Below are positions 1 through 5,331 of a stretch of DNA of 5,331 nucleotides, one piece after another (the stretch's first letter is position 1; the number at the start of each line of letters is the position of its first letter). A program made the position numbers and the translations under genes. The notes under the pieces are model-generated. The model was given only the letters and a program-made list of their open reading frames with translations, was not told the origin of the DNA and searched no databases. Source of the DNA: Halieaceae bacterium (GTDB taxonomy: Bacteria > Pseudomonadota > Gammaproteobacteria > Pseudomonadales > Halieaceae); the NCBI GenBank assembly GCA_018666295.1, contig JABIZW010000217.1:1-5331 (forward strand). Reading direction: 5' to 3'.

Positions 1-33
1 GAAGGCTTTTCTCTCTCGAGAACACCGCTAAAA

Positions 34-777
34 ATGGACCTATCACAAACCCTCACCATCTACGGCCGAAAACCTGTGCTTGAGGCGCTTTCTGACGCCT
101 CACTGACGCCCAGGAAACTGCACCTGGCTCAGAGTAACAAGCCGGGAGAAATTGTAAGGCAGATTCAGAGCGCAGCCAAAATTAGAGGCGTGGATATTCA
201 AACACACGACCGCGGTTCGCTCTCTCGCATTTCACGCAACGGCAAGCAAGATCAGGGCGTGGCGTTGGACTTGTTTTGCCCCCAGTTTAATTCGTTGACG
301 TCGTTCTTAAGTGCGCTTGAAACTGAAAAAACGTCAGACTTTAGAGGAGTTCTTCTCGACGGCGTGACTAACCCGCAGAACGTTGGCATGACAATCAGGT
401 CGTGTTGTGCAGCAGGAGTGGATGCAATTTTTTATCCAAAAAAGTCAGTCGCCGCACTGGGCCCGTTGGTCATTAAAGCCTCAGCCGGCACGGTTTTTAG
501 CGCCCCAATTGTTCAATGTGATGACGCTTTAAGCTGCGTCACCGAACTTCAAAGTCGGGGATTTCAAATTGCCGTTATGGACGGGGGCGCAAAGACTTCG
601 TTGTTCGACTACCACCCCGACACCGCGACGGTTTATGTCTTGGGGGGCGAGACGGACGGCGCAAGCCCTCAAACAATGAGAGCCGCCAATCTGTCGTTGC
701 ATATCCCCATGAAAAATGGCGTTGAATCACTTAATGTGGCGGTTACAGCGGCGCTCGTTGCGTTTTACAGGCATTAG
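34..777 (+). CDS. SpoU/TrmH-family RNA 2'-O-methyltransferase (RlmB-like)
   Basis: Predicted SAM-dependent 2'-O-ribose methyltransferase of rRNA or tRNA, cytoplasmic. Residues 8-80 resemble the SpoU substrate-binding domain (IYGRKPVLEAL near the start, QGVAL at 74-78). Residues 105-245 form the knotted SPOUT catalytic domain. All three family motifs are visible: motif 1 with N116, G118 and R122; motif 2 GGETDG with E206; motif 3 IPM at 224-226 followed by SLNV at 232-235. The 247-residue length matches E. coli RlmB (about 243), and the domain order is the same. RlmB methylates a guanosine of 23S rRNA, but paralogues with other targets look alike, so no symbol is given. The ATG at 34 has no convincing Shine-Dalgarno sequence, and the frame stays open to the left window edge. 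This start is preferred because the IYGR motif usually sits within about ten residues of the N terminus. The gene is convergent with the dehydrogenase. Confidence 0.93.
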   Translation: MDLSQTLTIYGRKPVLEALSDASLTPRKLHLAQSNKPGEIVRQIQSAAKIRGVDIQTHDRGSLSRISRNGKQDQGVALDLFCPQFNSLTSFLSALETEKTSDFRGVLLDGVTNPQNVGMTIRSCCAAGVDAIFYPKKSVAALGPLVIKASAGTVFSAPIVQCDDALSCVTELQSRGFQIAVMDGGAKTSLFDYHPDTATVYVLGGETDGASPQTMRAANLSLHIPMKNGVESLNVAVTAALVAFYRH

Positions 778-786
778 ACGAGCGCC
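750..786 (+). terminator. Inverted repeat between convergent genes, candidate terminator
   Basis: GGCGCTCGT at 750-758 is matched perfectly by ACGAGCGCC at 778-786, giving a 9-bp GC-rich stem (a tenth G-U pair is possible) around a 19-base loop. The loop contains the end of the methyltransferase gene and its TAG stop at 775-777. Only three T residues follow on the + strand and no T tract follows on the minus strand, so it is a weak intrinsic terminator at best. Its place between two converging stop codons 30 bases apart is the main argument for a role in stopping transcription or stabilising the 3' end. Confidence 0.45.
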
Positions 787-807
787 TTTGGAACGGACGA
801 CGACCCA

Positions 808-3021
808 TTATTGATCGCCGAGAGCCGCAACTTCTGGCGCATCTGCCGTCCCGTTCTCAACAGCCAACCAAGCCTGTCGCAACACGTAGTGTCGAATCGC
901 CTCAATCTCTTCGTCATCGATAATGTCTGAGAACCCCACCATACCGTTGTCGGTAAGTGCGCCATCGCGAACAATGGCAGCCCAAGAGTCTTCATTGGCC
1001 GATATGCCAGACCACCGCAAATCAGGTATGACGCCAGAGCTAATGGCGTAGGCGCCGTGACAGAACTGACAGTTCTCAGCAAAGCGTTGCATACCGAGCT
1101 GCCATGTCTCAGCATCACCGACAAGCGGCGCCTTTGGACTTTCGACAACTAAATAGTCTAGCGGCGATGGAAGCTCGGCCTTACCGCCGAGTTTCATGGT
1201 AACAATGCGTCCGGGCTCTGGAGTCACGGGCTTCTCCAACGCCGCACCGTAAATCATCATGGAAACATTGCCCCATCCCGACAACACCGACACGTATTGT
1301 TCACCGTCGAGTTCGTAAGTCATCGGTGCTGCGGCTGCGTCACCCACTAATCGCTGAGTCCACATGCGCTCACCTGTTTCAGCGTCATACGCGACAAACT
1401 CACCCCGCTTATTTCCCTGAAAAACCAGCCCTCCGTCGGTACTCAAGGTGCCGCCGTTAAAGGCTTGGGGAAAAGGTACTATCCAAGCCGGCTCACCTGC
1501 CACCGGATCCCAAGCGACAAGACTTCCGCCATCGAGCGTTTGCGTATAAGCGATCGTACCTTTCGGGAATTCGTACGCCCAGGCTGACGCTGAGTCATAA
1601 CCCGTATTCCAGTGGCTCTTGGCACTTCGGGCAGCATCGTTATCAACGTAAACGTAGGGCAATGCGAGATTAGTAGGGATGTAGACGAGACCCGTCTTGG
1701 GATTAAATGACATCGGATGCCAGTTGTGAGCCCCTGTGGGACCAGGCACAACCACCATATTGTCCAGTTCGATTGCCTCTTGAGTGATCACAGGCCGACC
1801 ATTCTCGTCGATCTCGCCAGTGGTCCAATTCTGCTCAGAGAACGGTGTCGCCGACAAAAGCTCTCCATCTCGAGCATCAAGCACGTAAAAGAAGCCGTTC
1901 TTGGGCGCCTGCATGACCACTCGGCGGCTCGCGCCATTTTCTCCAAGCGGAAGATCTGCAAGCACCATTTGTTGAGTCGCCGTAAAGTCCCACTGATCAC
2001 GCGGTGTTGTCTGGTAATGCCACCGATACGCGCCAGTATCCGCGTCAAGCGCGAGTACGGAGGACAAGAATAGGTTGTCATACGCACCACCAAAATCCCC
2101 CTCAGGGTCGCGTATAGACGCATTCCAGGGCGAGCCATTTCCAACGCCCACGAGCACCTGGTCATTCACTGTGTCGTAGACAATAGAGTCCCAGGCAGTG
2201 CCACCGCCGCCGTCGGTTGTCCAAGCGCCAGTGTCACCCCAGCTGTCATTCGCCAGCTCAGCAAAAATCGCATCTGACGCAGCGCCATCAGGCTCTTTAT
2301 TTGGGTTGGGGACCGTATAAAAGCGCCACTCGAGGTCACCGCTCTCGACGTTGTAGGCGGTGACGTAACCTCGCACACCCAACTCCGCGCCCGAGTTTCC
2401 AATGATCACCTTGTTCTTGAAGACTCTCGGCGCGCCCGTAATGGTATAAGGCTTTGATTGATCGACTGTAACGTTACTCCACAGCACCTCACCGGACGCG
2501 GCATCGAGCGCTTCTAATCGACCATCAAATACGCCGACAAAGACCTTGCCGTTATGTACAGCAACCCCTCTATTGACAACATCGCAACAGCCTTTAGCCG
2601 CATCTTCACCCGATACCTCTGGGTCGTACGTCCACAACTCTTTTCCCGTTCTCGCATCGATGGCGTAAACAACGGACCAGGAGCCCGTCACATACATGAC
2701 GCCATCCACCACGATCGGGGTGGCTTCTGCCCCCCGCGGTTTATCCATTTCGTAAACCCAGTCCACGCCGAGATCTTGAATCGTATCGCCGTTAATAGAC
2801 GCCAACGATGAGTGACGTGTCTCGTCGTACGAACCGCCATAGCTCAACCACATCTCCGGCTCTTGAGCGGCATTCATAATTCTCTGAGTGTCGACGGCGG
2901 CAACGCTTGCGGGAGCGTCCCCAACTTTCGGAGTGGTAGGCGTCTGTGGGGCGTCAGTGTCCCCGCAGGCGGCAACCAGGCTCGTGACAAATAAAGTGGT
3001 GATTACATTTTTATAGGACAT
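808..3021 (-). CDS. Lipoprotein PQQ-dependent quinohemoprotein alcohol dehydrogenase
   Basis: Predicted to oxidise an alcohol with PQQ and pass electrons through its own heme c, outside the cytoplasmic membrane. Residues 1-19 are a lipoprotein signal with lipobox VAAC and acceptor C19. About 60-595 form the PQQ beta-propeller: seven tryptophan-docking (A-D-x-x-TG-x-x-W type) repeats can be picked out between 120 and 556. The vicinal disulfide is C145-C146. Likely Ca2+/PQQ ligands are E213 (GAELGVRGY) and N295 (GNGSPWN), and the catalytic base is D345 (QWDFT). T347, two residues after it, points to the Ca2+ rather than the lanthanide type. After a linker, about 635-715 is a cytochrome c domain with CQFCH at 651-655 and M694 as likely distal ligand. 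The length of 737 is near that of type I quinohemoprotein ethanol dehydrogenases. The ATG has a GAGG sequence 8 bases upstream. The substrate cannot be told; no PQQ synthesis genes are present. It lies 71 bases after the vWA gene on the same strand. Confidence 0.95.
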   Translation of the reverse strand: MSYKNVITTLFVTSLVAACGDTDAPQTPTTPKVGDAPASVAAVDTQRIMNAAQEPEMWLSYGGSYDETRHSSLASINGDTIQDLGVDWVYEMDKPRGAEATPIVVDGVMYVTGSWSVVYAIDARTGKELWTYDPEVSGEDAAKGCCDVVNRGVAVHNGKVFVGVFDGRLEALDAASGEVLWSNVTVDQSKPYTITGAPRVFKNKVIIGNSGAELGVRGYVTAYNVESGDLEWRFYTVPNPNKEPDGAASDAIFAELANDSWGDTGAWTTDGGGGTAWDSIVYDTVNDQVLVGVGNGSPWNASIRDPEGDFGGAYDNLFLSSVLALDADTGAYRWHYQTTPRDQWDFTATQQMVLADLPLGENGASRRVVMQAPKNGFFYVLDARDGELLSATPFSEQNWTTGEIDENGRPVITQEAIELDNMVVVPGPTGAHNWHPMSFNPKTGLVYIPTNLALPYVYVDNDAARSAKSHWNTGYDSASAWAYEFPKGTIAYTQTLDGGSLVAWDPVAGEPAWIVPFPQAFNGGTLSTDGGLVFQGNKRGEFVAYDAETGERMWTQRLVGDAAAAPMTYELDGEQYVSVLSGWGNVSMMIYGAALEKPVTPEPGRIVTMKLGGKAELPSPLDYLVVESPKAPLVGDAETWQLGMQRFAENCQFCHGAYAISSGVIPDLRWSGISANEDSWAAIVRDGALTDNGMVGFSDIIDDEEIEAIRHYVLRQAWLAVENGTADAPEVAALGDQ

Positions 3022-3030
3022 TGTTACAAC

Positions 3031-3059
3031 CTCAGAGCTGTCGTTTTTATATCTCTGAG
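3031..3059 (-). promoter_or_regulatory. Inverted repeat overlapping the dehydrogenase ribosome binding site
   Basis: CTCAGAG at 3031-3037 and CTCTGAG at 3053-3059 are perfect 7-bp inverted copies separated by 15 bases. On the minus strand the downstream arm contains three of the four bases of the dehydrogenase Shine-Dalgarno GAGG (3033-3030), which sits 8 bases before the ATG. It could be an mRNA hairpin hiding the ribosome binding site, or a DNA operator bracketing a TATAAA box. No T tract follows, so it is not a standard terminator. A 7-bp repeat in so short a gap could also be chance. Confidence 0.35.
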
Positions 3060-3074
3060 TCTAGCCAATGTGTT
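3046..3074 (-). promoter_or_regulatory. Weak candidate sigma-70 promoter for the dehydrogenase
   Basis: On the minus strand TATAAA (3051-3046, five of six to the -10 consensus) lies 17 bases after AACACA (3074-3069, only three of six to the -35 consensus). Transcription would begin near 3039, leaving a short leader that keeps the ribosome binding site but loses the upstream arm of the inverted repeat. The -35 match is poor, so this rests mainly on the -10 box and spacing. Confidence 0.22.
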
Positions 3075-3092
3075 CGTCTTGTGGAACCACTG

Positions 3093-4268
3093 TTATTTGC
3101 TAAGAAACCCCATTGCATCCTCTAACCCGCCTAAGGTCAGCGGATACATTTTCTCTTCCATCAGCTGATTCGTAATAGCAATAGACTGCGTGTATTGCCA
3201 CTCGTCCTCAGGAACAGGGTTTAGCCAGACACACTTTTCGTAGGTAGAGCGTAACCGCTCCAGCCACAGTGCACCTGGCTCTTCGTTCCAGTGCTCGACA
3301 CTGCCACCGGGCTGAACAATCTCATACGGTGACATCGAAGCATCGCCCACAATCACAACTTTGTAATCGTGCCCAAACTTATGCAGCACATCGTGCAATG
3401 CCGTCCGTTGGTTATGGCGCCGAATATTATTTTCCCACACGTTGTCGTACAGGAAGTTATGGAAATAAAAATGCTTGAGATGTTTAAACTCGGTTCTCGC
3501 AGCTGAAAACAGCTCTTCACACACCTTGACGTGCGGATCCATCGAGCCACCAACATCGAGAAACAATAGGACCTTCACGGCGTTATGGCGCTCGGGCACC
3601 ATCTTAATGTCCAGCAGGCCGGCGTTACGTGCGGTCGAACTGATGGTGTCGTCCAAGTCGAGCTCGTCCGCTGATCCCGTTCTTGCGAATTTACGCAGTC
3701 GTCGTAAGGCAACCTTGATATTTCGTGTGCCGATTTCAACGCCGTCGTCTAGATTTTTAAAATCTCGGCGATCCCAGACTTTGACGGCTTTTTTATTCTT
3801 ACCCTGTCCCCCGACACGAATACCCTCGGGATGAAAGCCATCATTGCCAAACGGTGACGTGCCGCCGGTACCGACCCACTTGTTTCCGCCCTCGTGACGC
3901 TTTTCCTGCTCTTCTAGACGCTTCTTAAACTCGTCAATCAGCTTCTCTAAGCCGCCCAATGATTCGATTTTCGCTTTATCTTCATCCGAGAGCTGTTTGA
4001 CGAACTCGGATCGGAGCCAATCGTCTGGGATCAGTGCTTCAATAACATCATCAACACCTTCCAGATCTCTGAAATGAAGGCCGAACGCGCGATCAAAACG
4101 ATCGTAATACTTCTCGTCCTTCACCATTACGGCGCGAGATAGGTTGTAAAAGTCGTCGATATTGCCAAACACCAGCTGCTGATTCATGGCAGCCAATAGG
4201 TCCAACAGCTCCCTCGGCGTTACCGGAACTCCACCGTCTTTGAGCGCCTGGAAAAAATTTACCAGCAT
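3093..4268 (-). CDS. CoxE-like von Willebrand factor A domain protein
   Basis: Predicted cytoplasmic partner of the adjacent MoxR-type ATPase, of the CoxE-like vWA family; such pairs help assemble or metallate client enzymes. The N-terminal part (1-85) is a helical region typical of the family (FFQALKDGGVPVTPREL, then DDFYNLSRA and DEKYYDRFDRAF). Residues 95-126 are highly charged and probably helical. Residues 127-160 are glycine-rich with the family-like block GGNKWVGTGGTSPFG. The vWA domain spans about 228-390: the metal-binding MIDAS loop is DVGGSM at 238-243, where G240 replaces the first serine of canonical DxSxS, and D309 in VGDAS is the likely third MIDAS element. There is no signal peptide or membrane segment. 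The ATG is chosen because AAGGAG lies 7 bases before it. Only 11 bases separate it from the ATPase stop, so the two are almost certainly co-transcribed. The family assignment is firm; the client is unknown. Confidence 0.92.
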   Translation of the reverse strand: MLVNFFQALKDGGVPVTPRELLDLLAAMNQQLVFGNIDDFYNLSRAVMVKDEKYYDRFDRAFGLHFRDLEGVDDVIEALIPDDWLRSEFVKQLSDEDKAKIESLGGLEKLIDEFKKRLEEQEKRHEGGNKWVGTGGTSPFGNDGFHPEGIRVGGQGKNKKAVKVWDRRDFKNLDDGVEIGTRNIKVALRRLRKFARTGSADELDLDDTISSTARNAGLLDIKMVPERHNAVKVLLFLDVGGSMDPHVKVCEELFSAARTEFKHLKHFYFHNFLYDNVWENNIRRHNQRTALHDVLHKFGHDYKVVIVGDASMSPYEIVQPGGSVEHWNEEPGALWLERLRSTYEKCVWLNPVPEDEWQYTQSIAITNQLMEEKMYPLTLGGLEDAMGFLSK

Positions 4269-4275
4269 CGGTGCG

Positions 4276-4281
4276 CTCCTT
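4276..4281 (-). promoter_or_regulatory. Shine-Dalgarno of the vWA gene overlapping the ATPase stop codon
   Basis: On the minus strand AAGGAG (4281-4276) precedes the vWA ATG by 7 bases and shares two bases with the TAA stop of the ATPase gene (4282-4280). A strong ribosome binding site embedded in the preceding stop is typical of translational coupling and fixes the vWA start. Confidence 0.8.
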
Positions 4282-5128
4282 ACTGATTGCTCTCGCGTCG
4301 ATGCATAAACGCCAGTCGTTCGAGTAACTGTACGTCCTGCTCGTTCTTAACCAACGCGCCGTACAAAGGCGGTATGGCTTTTGTCTGATCACGATTCTTG
4401 AGGACTTCATCCGGAATATCGTCCGCCATAAGCAGCTTGAGCCAATCGATCAGCTCAGAGGTCGATGGCTTCTTTTTGAGCCCAGGGATGCCCCTTAACT
4501 CAAAGAACACCTCAAGGGCTTCTTGTACGAGATCTTGCTTGATCGTCGGGTAATGAACATCAATGATTTGCCGCATGGTCTCGCGATCTGGAAAGTTTAT
4601 GAAGTGAAAGAAACAGCGACGTAGGAACGCGTCTGGCAATTCCTTCTCGTTATTTGACGTAATTATAATGACGGGACGATGGCGTGCTTTGATCGTCTCA
4701 CCCGTCTCGTAAACAAAAAACTCCATCCGGTCGAGCTCGACCAGCAAGTCATTCGGGAACTCGATGTCGGCCTTGTCGACCTCATCGATGAGTAGCACGA
4801 CCTGCTCGTCCGCATCGAATGCCTCCCAAAGCTTGCCGCGCTTAATGTAGTTGGCAATGTCGTGAACACCCTCGCCTCCCAGCTGAGAGTCTCTGAGGCG
4901 CGAGACCGCGTCATACTCATAGAGGCCTTGCTGCGCCTTGGTGGTCGACTTAATGTGCCATTGTATAAGCCTCATTCCCAAACCCGATGCGACCTCCTCG
5001 GCCAGCATGGTTTTGCCCGTTCCTGGCTCTCCCTTAATTAGCAGTGGCCGTTGTAGGGCGACCGCGGCGTCAACCGCCATTCTGAGGTCGTCGGTGGCTA
5101 CATAATTGTCAGTGCCCGTAAATTTCAT
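4280..5128 (-). CDS. MoxR-family AAA+ ATPase (CoxD-like)
   Basis: Cytoplasmic AAA+ ATPase, expected to form a ring and work with the downstream vWA protein as a chaperone in enzyme assembly. Motifs in order: Walker A GEPGTGKT at 33-40; the conserved KSTTKAQQGLYEYDAVSRL block at 60-78, characteristic of this subfamily; Walker B VVLLIDE at 110-116 with D115 and E116; sensor 1 SNN at 158-160; candidate arginine fingers R170 and R171 in DAFLRRC; and the C-terminal lid with PSTSELIDWLKLL at 221-233. The length of 282 is normal for the CoxD-like group, and nothing essential is missing. The ATG is supported by GGAG (5139-5136) 7 bases upstream. It forms a tight pair with the vWA gene. Whether transcription starts in the 87-base gap before it or reads in from the upstream membrane-type gene cannot be settled; no strong promoter is visible in that gap. 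E. coli RavA is a more distant relative. Confidence 0.95.
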   Translation of the reverse strand: MKFTGTDNYVATDDLRMAVDAAVALQRPLLIKGEPGTGKTMLAEEVASGLGMRLIQWHIKSTTKAQQGLYEYDAVSRLRDSQLGGEGVHDIANYIKRGKLWEAFDADEQVVLLIDEVDKADIEFPNDLLVELDRMEFFVYETGETIKARHRPVIIITSNNEKELPDAFLRRCFFHFINFPDRETMRQIIDVHYPTIKQDLVQEALEVFFELRGIPGLKKKPSTSELIDWLKLLMADDIPDEVLKNRDQTKAIPPLYGALVKNEQDVQLLERLAFMHRRESNQ

Positions 5129-5153
5129 AGTACAGCTCCATACAGTCGAGGCG

Positions 5154-5179
5154 AGAGGTTAACGGATGATTCAGAGGTT
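5154..5179 (-). repeat. Short direct repeat upstream of the ATPase gene
   Basis: AACCTCT occurs twice on the minus strand (5179-5173 and 5160-5154), with copies 19 bases apart, in the gap between the partial upstream gene and the ATPase gene. The longer contexts TAAACCTCTG and TTAACCTCTC are also similar. This could be a two-site operator, but a 7-base repeat in a gap of this size can arise by chance. Confidence 0.2.
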
Positions 5180-5215
5180 TACGAGTCGTTTTACTTAGGT
5201 CGCGCGGTCACCACC

Positions 5216-5331
5216 CTACGCTGAGTCAGGACGAGAAGTGGACAAACGTCCAGACACCAGAGCTACGCCAACACCGACGAGGCCACTGATAAAAAGCATA
5301 ATAAAGGCCGGCGTCGCGGCTGCAACACCGC
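5216..5331 (-). CDS. C-terminal fragment of an unidentified membrane-type protein (partial)
   Basis: A minus-strand frame enters from the right edge and ends at TAG (5218-5216), giving 37 residues. The fragment runs GVAAATPAFIMLFISGLVGV and then GVALVSGRLSTSRPDSA: one hydrophobic stretch of about 20 residues followed by a short polar tail with two arginines. That is the usual look of a last transmembrane helix with a cytoplasmic tail. The family is not recognisable from so little. The other two minus-strand frames also stay open for 22 and 36 codons, but they encode arginine- and cysteine-rich sequence with no such pattern, so this frame is preferred on composition. It lies 87 bases upstream of the ATPase gene in the same direction and may belong to the same transcription unit. 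The start and most of the gene are outside the window. Confidence 0.5.
   Translation of the reverse strand, partial: GVAAATPAFIMLFISGLVGVGVALVSGRLSTSRPDSA

Noticed and set aside
1..33. N-terminal extension of the methyltransferase to the left edge
   Set aside because: The frame is open, but no ATG, GTG or TTG codon is present in it within the window, and the SpoU N-terminal motif already sits at the expected distance from the ATG at 34. It cannot be fully excluded because the window ends.
774..1148. Open frame on the minus strand inside the 3' end of the dehydrogenase gene, 124 codons
   Set aside because: It overlaps the cytochrome c coding part in another frame, has no recognisable domain and is rich in Arg/Leu/Thr as expected of a shadow frame.
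1978..2001. Lanthanide-type PQQ dehydrogenase (XoxF/ExaF-like)
   Set aside because: The extra metal-binding Asp two residues after the catalytic Asp is absent (T347 instead), and a heme c domain is fused, both fitting the Ca2+ quinohemoprotein type.
1717..2811. Plus-strand open frames (1717-2073, 2554-2811) and the minus-strand frame 1788-2165 within the dehydrogenase gene
   Set aside because: All lie opposite or out of frame with a well-supported gene, and their peptides are unusually rich in Arg, His and Cys with no domain signal.
3081..3090. Palindrome GTGGAACCAC just after the vWA stop as a terminator
   Set aside because: Only four base pairs around a two-base centre and no T tract, too small for a terminator hairpin.
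3475..3834. Plus-strand open frame of 119 codons opposite the vWA gene
   Set aside because: Serine/arginine-rich shadow of the vWA coding strand, with no family resemblance.
4093..4410. Minus-strand frame bridging the ATPase-vWA junction
   Set aside because: It spans two firmly identified genes in a third frame and reads as Arg/Ser-rich noise; the junction itself has a clean stop, ribosome binding site and start.
5229..5331. Plus-strand frame starting GTG near the right edge
   Set aside because: The peptide is Thr/Pro/Arg-rich with no ribosome binding site, while the opposite strand gives a clean hydrophobic helix and tail.

Overview
The window looks like chromosomal DNA from a Gram-negative proteobacterium, most plausibly a gammaproteobacterium; a free-living marine type would fit but cannot be shown from this sequence. 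The basis is protein style: a lipoprotein signal on a periplasmic quinohemoprotein dehydrogenase, a MoxR/CoxE-type ATPase and vWA pair typical of proteobacteria, and a SpoU-family rRNA methyltransferase. Base composition appears close to balanced. Coding density is high, and there are no mobile elements, RNA genes or CRISPR arrays.

Layout. A SpoU/TrmH-family RNA 2'-O-methyltransferase (34-777, + strand) is convergent with everything else. A 9-bp inverted repeat straddles its stop codon. On the minus strand, in transcription order from right to left, are: the C-terminal end of an unidentified membrane-type protein (5216 to the window edge); a MoxR-family AAA+ ATPase (5128-4280); a CoxE-like vWA protein (4268-3093), whose ribosome binding site overlaps the ATPase stop codon; and, after a 71-base gap, a lipoprotein PQQ-dependent alcohol dehydrogenase with a C-terminal cytochrome c domain (3021-808).

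How the genes may work together. The ATPase and vWA protein are almost certainly one translationally coupled functional unit of the MoxR/CoxD-CoxE kind. Such pairs are known to act as chaperones that assemble or insert cofactors into partner enzymes (CO dehydrogenase for CoxD/CoxE; calcium in methanol dehydrogenase for the MxaR-type cluster). A PQQ and heme enzyme lies immediately downstream on the same strand, so it is a natural candidate client, but this is inference from position. The 71-base gap holds a 7-bp inverted repeat. One arm covers part of the dehydrogenase's Shine-Dalgarno sequence, which suggests local control or a second promoter.

The window shows a recognisable set of known families. 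The most interesting points are the gene arrangement, the lipoprotein form of the dehydrogenase and its active-site details, not a wholly new system.
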